64,000 nucleotides of DNA, from positions 186,001-250,000 of the forward strand of contig QHZD01000017.1 of assembly GCA_003225315.1 (NCBI GenBank), given 5' to 3'. Below are positions 1-8,033 of this stretch, in pieces; position 1 is the stretch's first letter; the number at the start of each line of letters is the position of its first letter. The notes beneath the pieces are model-generated. The model ran no database searches. It was not told the origin of the DNA and was given only the letters and a program-made list of their open reading frames with translations. Made by a program: the position numbers and the translations under genes. This DNA is from Acidobacteriota bacterium. GTDB lineage: Bacteria > Acidobacteriota > Terriglobia > Acidiferrales > UBA7541.

Positions 1-1512
1 CAGCTGCAGTCGCTAGGCCCGAAGAAGGTGGCTTTCCTGTGGTCGAACTTCAAGGCCGGCACAGTGGCGGACGTGGAAAAGCTGGCGAAGGAAGGAAAAC
101 TTCGCGACTTGGCGGGCTTTGGCGAAAAGAGCGAACAAAATATTTTGAAAGCCGTGGAAGTGTTCAAGAAATCCAGCGGACGATTTCACATCAATACCGC
201 AGAAGACGCCGCAAACGCAATCGTTGCGCACATTGAAAAAGCGGGAAAGGCCGCCGAGTCGGTTACGCCCGCTGGATCATTACGGAGAGGCAAGGAGACT
301 GTCGGCGATCTGGATCTGCTGGTTACGCTTGCCGACGGACACACGTCGCAGAAGCACGTCGACGCGCTGGCTAAGCATATTCTTACATTTCCGGGCATCG
401 ATCAGACGCTGGCGCATGGGGAAAACAAAGTCAGCTTCACGCTGGAGAATGGATTGCAGGTTGACGTTCGACTGCTCGAAAAAGAGAATTTCGGCGCTGC
501 CCTGCTCTATTTTACCGGCTCGAAAGAGCACAACGTGGCGTTACGCGGCCGCGCCAACGACATGGGGCTGACGCTCAATGAATATGTGCTGGCGACGTTG
601 AAGGGGGAAAAGCGCGTCGCCGGACGCACTGAAGAAGAGATTTATTCGAGGCTCAAGCTGGATTTCATTCCGCCGGAGTTGCGGGAAAACACCGGCGAAA
701 TCGCCGCCGCCGAACACCACAGGCTGCCGCATCTGGTGACCTTGAAAGACATGAAGGGCGACTTGCAGATGCACAGCACGGCCAGCGACGGGAAGAACTC
801 GATTGAAGAAATGGCGGAAGCGGCCAAGGACCTTGGCCACCAATACATTGCGATTACGGACCATTCGAAGGCCGTCACAGTGGCCAACGGGCTGGACGAA
901 AAGCGCATGGCGGCGCACATCAAAAAAATCCACGTCGCCAATGAGAAAGGCCTGGGCATCCGCGTTCTAGCCGGTGCCGAAGTGGACATCCTGAAGGACG
1001 GCTCGCTCGATTACTCCGACGAAATTCTTGCGCAATTGGACGTGGTAGTTTGCTCGATCCACTCCTACTTCAATGTCGACCGCGCGGCGATGACGGAGCG
1101 CATGCTTGCGGCAATCGAAAATCCTTACACGCAAATTATCGCGCACCCGACGGGGCGACTGCTGCTGCGCCGCGATCCGCTCGATTACGACATGGAAAAG
1201 GTGCTGGAAGCGTGTGCTAAACACGGAGTAGCCATGGAGTGCAATTCCTATCCCGACCGGCTGGACCTGAAGGACGTCTATCTTCGGATGTGCAAGGAGC
1301 GGGGCGTCAGAGTGGCCATCTCGACCGACTCGCACAACACCGGCAACCTGGCCTTCATCCGCTACGGCGTCACGATGGCCCGCCGGGGCTGGCTGGAGAA
1401 AAAGGACGTGATCAATACGCTGCCAGTCAGCGATTTCCTGGCTGCCCTGCGCGCCAAACCGGGAGCTGGCCGCTCAGTGGGACAGAACAAGCGGGCGGCG
1501 AAGGGAGACTGA
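1..1512 (+). CDS. polX: DNA polymerase X family protein with C-terminal PHP domain (5' partial)
   Basis: The reading frame is open from the first base, so the N-terminus lies outside the window. The visible part begins in a helix-hairpin-helix-like stretch (GPKKVAFL). It continues with the nucleotidyltransferase motif GSLRRGKE followed by GDLDLLV, whose aspartates bind the catalytic metals in family X polymerases. The C-terminal part is a PHP phosphoesterase domain with DLQMHSTASDG, ITDHSK and, near the end, STDSHN metal ligands. Bacterial PolX enzymes of this layout act in base-excision gap filling, and the PHP domain provides 3'-5' exonuclease activity. The family name is secure. The role is inferred from the family. 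Confidence 0.93.
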   Translation, partial: QLQSLGPKKVAFLWSNFKAGTVADVEKLAKEGKLRDLAGFGEKSEQNILKAVEVFKKSSGRFHINTAEDAANAIVAHIEKAGKAAESVTPAGSLRRGKETVGDLDLLVTLADGHTSQKHVDALAKHILTFPGIDQTLAHGENKVSFTLENGLQVDVRLLEKENFGAALLYFTGSKEHNVALRGRANDMGLTLNEYVLATLKGEKRVAGRTEEEIYSRLKLDFIPPELRENTGEIAAAEHHRLPHLVTLKDMKGDLQMHSTASDGKNSIEEMAEAAKDLGHQYIAITDHSKAVTVANGLDEKRMAAHIKKIHVANEKGLGIRVLAGAEVDILKDGSLDYSDEILAQLDVVVCSIHSYFNVDRAAMTERMLAAIENPYTQIIAHPTGRLLLRRDPLDYDMEKVLEACAKHGVAMECNSYPDRLDLKDVYLRMCKERGVRVAISTDSHNTGNLAFIRYGVTMARRGWLEKKDVINTLPVSDFLAALRAKPGAGRSVGQNKRAAKGD

Positions 1513-1611
1513 GATGTGCCAGGACGCGGGACAGGTGTTGTCCCAGGGAACATTTTTGAGCCGGTTGTCGTACCTTATGGGCAGAACGGCATATTACGGA
1601 GGATATTGGAA

Positions 1612-2538
1612 ATGAAACTGTTTCTCCACCGCTCGGCTGCAATCCGGATGGGAATGGCTTGCGGGATCCTGTTGGCTGTTTCGGCGGTCGCGGCTAATGC
1701 CGAGGATGTCACCAAGTCGTTTGCCGTGACTGGGCGCGCAAATGTGCGCGTGGAAACGAATGACGGCGGAGTGCGGGTCACTTCGGGAGACGCGAAACAG
1801 GTCGAATTTCGCGTTGAATATCAGGGTTATGAGCTGGGCAAGACTCTGCGCGTTGACGCCCACCAGGACGGCGACAAAGTCCAGTTGACGGCGCGCGTCA
1901 CCGGACATTGGGGATTTTCGTGGGGCGGCAATTCGCGGCGGCTGCACATTGAAGTTCGCATGCCTCGCGAGGCTGACCTGCAGGTGGAAACGGGCGATGG
2001 GTCCGTACAGGCCGAATCCATCAATGGCACGGTGAACGTGCACACCGGCGATGGGTCAGTGAAAGCCAATTCGTTGAGTGGCACGATCGATCTTCATACC
2101 AACGACGGCAGCATTACTGTAGAAAACCTCAAGGGTGATATGCGGCTGCGCACGGGAGACGGTTCGATTGAAGCCCGCGATCTGGACGGCAAGGTGGAAG
2201 CGGACTCGGGCGATGGGCATATTCGCATCGCCGGCCGGTTTGACGCGCTCAACGTGAAGACGGGCGACGGCAGCGTGGACACTCGTGTTCTGCCGGGATC
2301 CAAGATGGCGACGAGTTGGACGATTCGGACCGGCGACGGAAGTGTGGACTTGGTCCTGCCGGCCGATTTCCAGACGAATATTGACGCCAGCACGGGCGAC
2401 GGGCACATCAGCCTGGGCATCCCGGTTACCATCGAGGGAACATTCAAGAACTCGGAGATGCACGGAAAGATGAACGGCGGCGGACAGGCTTTGACTATCC
2501 ACACGGGTGATGGCTCAATCCGGCTGAGCAAGAGTTAA
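1612..2538 (+). CDS. DUF4097 family beta-solenoid protein, secreted
   Basis: The start at 1612 is preceded by GGAGGA at a good distance and gives a signal peptide (charged start, hydrophobic core, Ala-rich end near residue 30). The rest is ten repeats built around (T/S/N)(G/N)DG(S/H/G)(I/V), such as TGDGSVQAES, TGDGSVKANS and TGDGSIEARD. Spacing is about 18-24 residues in the central run and wider near the N-terminus and between the last two repeats. That is the stacked beta-strand architecture of DUF4097 ('putative adhesin') proteins. No catalytic motif is visible. It stands alone between polX and the LytS region. The molecular role of this family is not established. A surface or periplasmic structural role is inference. 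Confidence 0.82.
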   Translation: MKLFLHRSAAIRMGMACGILLAVSAVAANAEDVTKSFAVTGRANVRVETNDGGVRVTSGDAKQVEFRVEYQGYELGKTLRVDAHQDGDKVQLTARVTGHWGFSWGGNSRRLHIEVRMPREADLQVETGDGSVQAESINGTVNVHTGDGSVKANSLSGTIDLHTNDGSITVENLKGDMRLRTGDGSIEARDLDGKVEADSGDGHIRIAGRFDALNVKTGDGSVDTRVLPGSKMATSWTIRTGDGSVDLVLPADFQTNIDASTGDGHISLGIPVTIEGTFKNSEMHGKMNGGGQALTIHTGDGSIRLSKS

Positions 2539-2669
2539 GGCGCGTCGAGTCCCTTTGAAACGAGAGCGTGTGCTTCGCTCGCTGGCTCCAGTACTTGGCC
2601 CATGCAAACTTGCGCCCCCAGTTGTCCGTTTTTGACGACTTCCCTGCACATTTATTCGACTGCAACCTA

Positions 2670-2699
2670 TTGAAAACACTGGAAGTGTGCTGGTATCTA
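2670..2699 (+). promoter_or_regulatory. putative sigma70-type promoter with internal inverted repeat
   Basis: TTGAAA at 2670-2675 and TATCTA at 2694-2699 are 18 bp apart. The spacer contains a perfect 5-bp inverted repeat (ACACT-GGA-AGTGT, 2676-2688) that could be an operator. The site is 40 bp upstream of the small reading frame at 2739 and would also feed the LytS/LytTR pair. The call rests on hexamer match only. The stretch 2539-2669 upstream shows no gene. Confidence 0.35.
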
Positions 2700-2738
2700 A
2701 CTTGCTCCTTTTTCATCTAAGTCTTAGGGAGACCACTT

Positions 2739-2831
2739 GTGATCATCTTCGCTCTCGTCGGCGCCCTCATTCTTCTGGTAGCGGTCACGCTGATCAGCTC
2801 GATCGACTCTTCCCGCACCCGCCGCCACTGA
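2739..2831 (+). CDS. putative 30-residue single-span membrane microprotein
   Basis: A GTG start is preceded by AGGGAGA at 8-9 bases. It opens a 30-codon frame encoding a hydrophobic helix (IIFALVGALILLVAVTLI) followed by a short polar tail ending in RTRRH and a TGA. The composition, an uninterrupted 18-residue hydrophobic span with a basic C-terminus, is typical of bacterial membrane microproteins and unlike a chance frame. It sits between a plausible promoter and the sensor kinase gene 108 bp downstream. Function is unknown. It could be a leader or accessory of the two-component pair, or spurious. Confidence 0.4.
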   Translation: MIIFALVGALILLVAVTLISSIDSSRTRRH

Positions 2832-2939
2832 CTCCGTGGTTTCCACCGGAACTAGTCTGTATTCGGCCTTGAATCCTCGTTCCCCCAGGCCTTTTCGCTT
2901 TGCCGCAATGGGCGCATAATCGTTCCGCGAATTCCGGTA

Positions 2940-4076
2940 ATGGTTATGACGCAAACTATGCCGAGCTCGTCTCGACCACCCCGATTTAGCTGGGGGCTAT
3001 TCTTCCTCCTTTTCACTGCGCTCGGCTTTTTATCCTTCAGCTACAGATACCTGGACGACCTAGCGCGCGGCCACATGGGAACGTTTCCGCGCCGCTTGCT
3101 TGAGGAGGCAACGAGAGTGTACTCGGTGCTCCTCCTGCTGCCGCTCATTCTTCGCTTTGCCCGAGTTTATCTATTTGAAAAAAAAGGATGGCTATTGCTC
3201 GTTTCGAAACATCTTGCCGGAGCCGTCGCTTTTTCTGCTGCACATACCACAATCATGGCCTTCAGCCGCCACTTTCTTTTTCCGCTCGTCGGACAGGGGC
3301 CGTACGACTACGGCATTATGTTCTTTCGCTACCCGATGGAGCTTTCGAATGATTTGATCAGCTACACCGTTTTCGTGACCGTCTTCTATTATCTCGAACG
3401 ATTGCGGATTGCGCAGGCGCAGCAGCTTGCCGCTGCCAAACTGCAGACTGAGTTGGCGCAGGCGCAACTGGAAAATCTACGCTTGGAATTGCAGCCGCAC
3501 TTTCTTTTCAACACGCTGAACACGATTTCTTCGGTCATGTACGAAGACGTGCGCGCCGCTGACGCGATGACCACGCAACTAAGCGACCTGTTGCGGCTCA
3601 CACTGCAGGCTTCGCGTGCTCATGAGATTCCGCTTGCAGAAGAACTGCAAATCACGCGGCTGTACCTTGACCTGATGCAGAAGCGATTCGAGAACAAATT
3701 GCGCGTGTCCTATGCGATAGACCCATCCCTGAACGAGACCCTCGTGCCGCAGCTTATTTTGCAGCCGCTACTGGAGAATTCGCTTCGTCACGGAATGAAA
3801 TCCGGAAACGGAGCGATGGAACTCTCCATCACGGCGCATCGCGAGAATGGCAGCTTGATCCTGCAGGTTTGCGATACCGGCTGCGGGCTCGCGGGGGATA
3901 ACCCGGGGCAACTGTTTGGCCACGGGTTGGGGCTTTCGAATATTCGAGACCGTTTGGCGCATTTGTACGGCGAGCGTCAGAAGTTTTCGATCACCAACCG
4001 GCCCAGCGGAGGCGCGGAAGTGACGCTCCGCGTTCCCTTGCACACGTCAACACAAATTCACCGAACTTCCGAATGA
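2940..4076 (+). CDS. LytS-type sensor histidine kinase (His_kinase/HATPase)
   Basis: This is a membrane sensor kinase of 378 residues. The N-terminal 150 residues hold about four hydrophobic spans with no recognisable periplasmic sensor domain. A short coiled linker (about 155-180, rich in Ala/Gln/Leu) leads into the phosphoacceptor motif QPHFLFNTLN with His187. This is followed by the N box LLENSLRHG (278-286), DTGCG (312-316) and GHGLGLSN (327-334) of the ATPase domain. This is the LytS/YehU class that signals to LytTR regulators. It overlaps the downstream regulator gene by the 4-bp ATGA, so the two are co-translated. The signal sensed is not evident. Confidence 0.92.
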   Translation: MVMTQTMPSSSRPPRFSWGLFFLLFTALGFLSFSYRYLDDLARGHMGTFPRRLLEEATRVYSVLLLLPLILRFARVYLFEKKGWLLLVSKHLAGAVAFSAAHTTIMAFSRHFLFPLVGQGPYDYGIMFFRYPMELSNDLISYTVFVTVFYYLERLRIAQAQQLAAAKLQTELAQAQLENLRLELQPHFLFNTLNTISSVMYEDVRAADAMTTQLSDLLRLTLQASRAHEIPLAEELQITRLYLDLMQKRFENKLRVSYAIDPSLNETLVPQLILQPLLENSLRHGMKSGNGAMELSITAHRENGSLILQVCDTGCGLAGDNPGQLFGHGLGLSNIRDRLAHLYGERQKFSITNRPSGGAEVTLRVPLHTSTQIHRTSE

Positions 4077-4852
4077 GCCTGGCGTCTCCACTTCGCGTCC
4101 TCATCGTCGATGATGAAGCGCCGGCACGGCGCAAGATACTACGGCTGCTGCGCCAAGAGCCTGCCGTAGAGATTGCCGCCGAGGCTGACGGGGGCGAGTC
4201 GGCCGTCGCGGCGATCAAGAAACATCGGCCTGATCTGATTTTTCTTGACGTGCAGATGCCGGGGCTGGACGGCTTTGGAGTCATTCAGTCGCTCAACACG
4301 GCAAAAATTCCGCTGCCGCGGGTGATTTTCATCACGGCGCATGACAAGTTTGCGCTGCGGGCCTTTGAGGTGCACGCTTTCGACTATCTGCTCAAACCCG
4401 TCGGCGAAGAGCGCTTTCGCGAAGCGCTCCGGCGGGCAAGAATTCAGCATGAGCAATCGGCGGATGGATTCGCTTCCCGTTTGGGCGCGATGCTGGAACA
4501 ACTGCAACGTGAAAAGTCGCTGCCTGATCGCTTGCTCGTCGAGGAAGACTCGCGAGGGGTGTTCGTCCCGATAAAGGAAATCGCGTGGGTGGAAGCGGAC
4601 CGGAACTACGTGCTGCTGCATTGCGCAAAGAAAACGCACACGCTGCGGAGCACGCTGGACGCGCTGCAAAATTCGCTCGACCCCAAGCTGTTCGTGCGCA
4701 TCAACCGGGGGACGCTGGTGCGGCTCGATGCCATTCGCGAGCTTCTGCCATGGTTCCACGGTGAATACAAGGTGATGCTCCACGACAACACGGAACTCCG
4801 CTGGTCACGGCGCTACGTGACACAGCGGCCGGAACTTTTGAAACTCACCTGA
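4073..4852 (+). CDS. LytTR family response regulator
   Basis: A receiver domain occupies residues 8-125 with the acidic pair Asp13/Asp14, phosphoacceptor Asp59 (LIFLDVQMPG) and Lys108 in YLLKP. A LytTR DNA-binding domain follows at about 155-258 and shows the family signature WVEADRNYVLLH, RSTLDALQ and FVRINRGTLV. It is the cognate regulator of the overlapping LytS-type kinase (ATGA junction). LytTR domains bind direct-repeat sites as dimers. Targets cannot be named here. The next gene is convergent, so none follows in the operon. Confidence 0.93.
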   Translation: MSLASPLRVLIVDDEAPARRKILRLLRQEPAVEIAAEADGGESAVAAIKKHRPDLIFLDVQMPGLDGFGVIQSLNTAKIPLPRVIFITAHDKFALRAFEVHAFDYLLKPVGEERFREALRRARIQHEQSADGFASRLGAMLEQLQREKSLPDRLLVEEDSRGVFVPIKEIAWVEADRNYVLLHCAKKTHTLRSTLDALQNSLDPKLFVRINRGTLVRLDAIRELLPWFHGEYKVMLHDNTELRWSRRYVTQRPELLKLT

Positions 4853-4899
4853 AACGCAATTGCGGGACTGCAAAGTCCTTCCTGGGTAATTTGAGTGAT

Positions 4900-7527
4900 T
4901 CATTCATAGCGTAGAGCAATCAGGGGATCAATCCGCGTAGCGCGGCGCGCGGGCGGGACCGCAGCCAAGGCAGTGACCGCGAGAACAAGGAAGCAGACTG
5001 ATGCAAGCGTAACTGGATCGGTTGGAGTGACCTCAAAGAGAAGGCTCTGCAGAACGCGGCTTAGGGCTATAGAACCCGCCAGGCCGAGGAGCAACGCGAT
5101 TGCGGCAAGGACGAATGCTTCGCAAAGAACCAGACGAACAACGTCCGCCGCGCGAGCGCCCAGAGCGATACGAATCCCGAGTTCGTTGGTGCGCTGGCTG
5201 ATGGAATAGGAAACGATGCCGTAGACGCCGATCATCGCCAGAGCAACCGCAAGTCCCGCGAATACTAGCAATAAAATGGCCTGAAAACGAGGACTGGAAA
5301 CGGAATCGGAGAATACGGTTTCCATAGTCTGAATGTCTGAAACTGCCTGATCGGGATCGACACGATGGATGGCTTCCTCGGTGGACCGCGCAATCTGGAT
5401 TGGATCGCCGGTGGCTCGTACTACGAGCGTGGCGAAATACATCGGCGCCTGCGAGTTGGAGAGAAAGATGGTAGGTTTTGGAGCGTCCTGCAATTGCGCC
5501 TGGCGGGCATCAGCGACGACGCCGACGATTTCGACAGGTTTCTCAATGTCCCAGCAGACACGGAGCTGCTTGCCGAGAGCATTTTGTACGGAATAGTAGC
5601 GGTGCACAAAAGCATGGTTGACGATTGCGACGGGCAGGGAGTTGAAACGGTCGCGGTGATCGAAGTCGCGCCCACGGATTAGCGCGGTACCCATGGTTTG
5701 GAAATAGCCAGAGCTAATGATGAGGAATTGGGCCGATGGCGAGTCGGCAGGCGAAGGAGCGGGTTGGTCTGCAAAAGAAAAGCAGGAGCCAGAGATCCTT
5801 TCCGTGAGCGGGAGGAAGTGAGTCGATCCGGCGGCCTGAACGCCTGGAGCGCTGCGGATTTCCGCAAGGACACGATCGAAGTACTGGGAGCGCTTGAGAT
5901 TATCGTGATAACGCGCGGGCGAGGTCCAGATGTGCATGGTTAGGAGATGTTCAGGGCTGAAACCGGGATCGACGGAGATAAGACGCGCGAAGCTGCGAAG
6001 CATGAGGCCCGCACCGACGGAGAGAAGAAGCGCAAGGGCAACTTCAGCGACAACGAAAGAGCGGCGGAGAGTTTGGTGGCCGCCAACGCCGCCCCGGAGA
6101 GTGCCCTGCTTGAGCGCGTTTTGGAGATCCACACGAGAAAGCCGGAGGGCGGGGACGAGTCCGAAGACGACGGCGGTGAAAAGAGAAGCGAGAAAGGTGA
6201 AAAGCAGAACACGCGCGTCAATCGCGATGGGTTCGCTGCGAGGCAAGGGCGCGTTTTGAGGAATGAGCGCGAGGAGGCTGCGCAATCCAACCTGAGCGAA
6301 GACCAGCCCCGCGGCCATGCCCGCGAGCGTCAGAAGCAGACTTTCCACGAAGAGCTGCCGAACGATGCGGGAGCGCGGAGCACCCAATGCAGAACGAACA
6401 GCCAGCTCGCGAAGGCGACCAGTTCCGCGCATGAGAAGAAGATTTGCCACATTGGCGCACGCAATAAGAAGAAGAAACCCAACAGACGCGAGCAACACCC
6501 AAAGCGGACGGCGGACGCCTCGCGTGACATCTTCGAGCATCGGAAAGACATTGGCGCTCCAGCCCTTGTTGTTGTCGGGGCGGGTTTGGACCGTAAAGTT
6601 GGCAACGCGAAGCATGTCTTGCTGGGCTTGGCTGAGCGAAACGCCCGGCTTGAGGCGCGCAATCACGGTCAGGAAACGCCCTCCCTTCCATTCCTCGGAG
6701 CGGGTCAAGGGTAACGGGGTCCAAACTTCAGACTTGAATTTCGGATAAGAAAAATCGCGGGGCATTACACCAATCACTGTGTACGGCACGGAGTCGACGT
6801 CGATCTTTGCACCGATGATTTTTGGTTCCGCGCCGTACTGCCGTTGCCACAGATCGAAGCTGAGGATAACAGCACGTTCGTGGCCCGGAATGCCATCTTC
6901 TGCAACGAAGGTACGGCCAAGCAGGGGAGGAACGCGAAGCGTGGAGAAGAACTCCGGAGTGACTTGCATGCCCTGAACGGCAATCGGCCGACCCTGGGAG
7001 CTGAGATTGGTCATCAATCCCGAAATGGCAGCCATAGACTCGAAAGATTGAGCGTGGTCGTGCCAATCGAGAAAATTGAGAGGATTCACGACGTTGCGGG
7101 GACTGTCATGCTTGATGGAAGACTCCCACACGCGGACCAGCCGCTCGGGCTCCGGATAAGGCAGCGGACGCAGAAGAATGGCGTCCACCACGCTGAAAAT
7201 GGCGGTGTTGGCGCCGATGCCGAGAGCGAGCGTGAGTACGGCGACGGCGGTGAAGCCCGGGCTGCGTTGCAGCATGCGGAGCGCATAGCGGAAATCGCGG
7301 GCGCACTCGTCGAGCCAGCCAATGATGTCCACGGCGCGAGTGTCTTCCTTGAGGAGCGTAGTATTGCCGAAGCGCTTTTGTGCATCGATGCGGGCGGCCT
7401 CGGACGACATGCCCACGGCGAGATTGTCCGCAGCGCGCATCTCGAGGTGGGAGCGCAACTCTTCGTCGAGTTCGCGGTCCAATTGTTCCTTCCGCAACAG
7501 GCCCTTCAATCGTGCAATGAAAGACAC
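4900..7527 (-). CDS. ADOP-type duplicated MacB/FtsX permease
   Basis: I chose the GTG at 7527 because GGGAGGTG lies just upstream. The frame continues further upstream, but only into the PadR gene. The 875-residue protein starts with a short cytosolic helical region ([17 protein letters not shown]), typical of the 'acidobacterial duplicated orphan permease' group. It then has two copies of MacB periplasmic core plus FtsX transmembrane modules. The first begins at [20 protein letters not shown]. The FtsX spans around [19 protein letters not shown] belong to repeat one, and the repeat-two spans start at [21 protein letters not shown]. No ATPase domain is fused or adjacent, as is usual in this group. 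The PadR gene 14 bp upstream is its probable regulator. The substrate is unknown. Confidence 0.92.
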   Translation of the reverse strand: MSFIARLKGLLRKEQLDRELDEELRSHLEMRAADNLAVGMSSEAARIDAQKRFGNTTLLKEDTRAVDIIGWLDECARDFRYALRMLQRSPGFTAVAVLTLALGIGANTAIFSVVDAILLRPLPYPEPERLVRVWESSIKHDSPRNVVNPLNFLDWHDHAQSFESMAAISGLMTNLSSQGRPIAVQGMQVTPEFFSTLRVPPLLGRTFVAEDGIPGHERAVILSFDLWQRQYGAEPKIIGAKIDVDSVPYTVIGVMPRDFSYPKFKSEVWTPLPLTRSEEWKGGRFLTVIARLKPGVSLSQAQQDMLRVANFTVQTRPDNNKGWSANVFPMLEDVTRGVRRPLWVLLASVGFLLLIACANVANLLLMRGTGRLRELAVRSALGAPRSRIVRQLFVESLLLTLAGMAAGLVFAQVGLRSLLALIPQNAPLPRSEPIAIDARVLLFTFLASLFTAVVFGLVPALRLSRVDLQNALKQGTLRGGVGGHQTLRRSFVVAEVALALLLSVGAGLMLRSFARLISVDPGFSPEHLLTMHIWTSPARYHDNLKRSQYFDRVLAEIRSAPGVQAAGSTHFLPLTERISGSCFSFADQPAPSPADSPSAQFLIISSGYFQTMGTALIRGRDFDHRDRFNSLPVAIVNHAFVHRYYSVQNALGKQLRVCWDIEKPVEIVGVVADARQAQLQDAPKPTIFLSNSQAPMYFATLVVRATGDPIQIARSTEEAIHRVDPDQAVSDIQTMETVFSDSVSSPRFQAILLLVFAGLAVALAMIGVYGIVSYSISQRTNELGIRIALGARAADVVRLVLCEAFVLAAIALLLGLAGSIALSRVLQSLLFEVTPTDPVTLASVCFLVLAVTALAAVPPARRATRIDPLIALRYE

Positions 7528-7541
7528 GATACACCTCCCTT

Positions 7542-7874
7542 TCAAGCGAATCGGAGAACCTGGGCCACGGCCTGCGTGAGGCGTTCCCAATTCTTTTCTT
7601 CTTCGGCAAGCTGCTTGCGACCGGTGGATGTGAGGCGATAGTAGCGAGCGCGACGATTGTTTTCTGTTGTGCCCCAGTCGGCGCTGATCCATCCGTCCTG
7701 CTCCATGCGGTGAAGCGCGGGATAGAGCGAGCCTTCCTCAACGCGAAGGAAGTCCTTTGAAACCATCTGGATATGAAGAGTGATGCCGTATCCGTGGAGG
7801 GGACCGCGAGCCAGGGTCTTGAGGACGAGCAGGGCGAGGGTGCCTTGGAGAAGGTCGTTCTTGGGCTTGCTCAA
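7542..7874 (-). CDS. PadR family transcriptional regulator
   Basis: This is a 110-residue winged-helix protein with the PadR pattern: [23 protein letters not shown], then [19 protein letters not shown] and the wing [17 protein letters not shown] short C-terminal dimerisation helix follows. The start is TTG, placed by AGGAG seven bases upstream. It lies 14 bp upstream of the duplicated permease in the same orientation, an arrangement repeated many times in acidobacterial genomes, so it most likely represses that permease and itself through the palindrome at 7882-7899. PadR proteins normally respond to small hydrophobic or phenolic ligands. The ligand here is unknown. Confidence 0.93.
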   Translation of the reverse strand: MSKPKNDLLQGTLALLVLKTLARGPLHGYGITLHIQMVSKDFLRVEEGSLYPALHRMEQDGWISADWGTTENNRRARYYRLTSTGRKQLAEEEKNWERLTQAVAQVLRFA

Positions 7875-7881
7875 GGCCGCT

Positions 7882-7899
7882 CCTATAGATAGCTATAGG
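7882..7899. promoter_or_regulatory. palindrome overlapping the PadR ribosome-binding site (putative autoregulatory operator)
   Basis: CCTATAG-ATAG-CTATAGG is an 18-bp inverted repeat with perfect 7-bp arms, eight bases upstream of the TTG start. On the minus strand its end forms part of the AGGAG ribosome-binding site. PadR dimers bind short AT-rich palindromes, so this is a natural operator candidate. Binding is inferred, not shown. Confidence 0.5.
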
Positions 7900-8033
7900 T
7901 AGAGACGGTCCATTTTGCAAAATGTTTCATTACAAGCCCACATAAAACGGCGTGCGGCAACGGGTCGGCCCATTCGTCCCTGGAGGCGGCCCTGCTGTCC
8001 CAAAACTATTGTGCTGCCTGGTCTACTTACATT

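Noticed and set aside
1516-1611. longer N-terminus for the DUF4097 protein
   Set aside because: The upstream codons lack a ribosome-binding site and would bury the signal peptide. GGAGGA supports the ATG at 1612.
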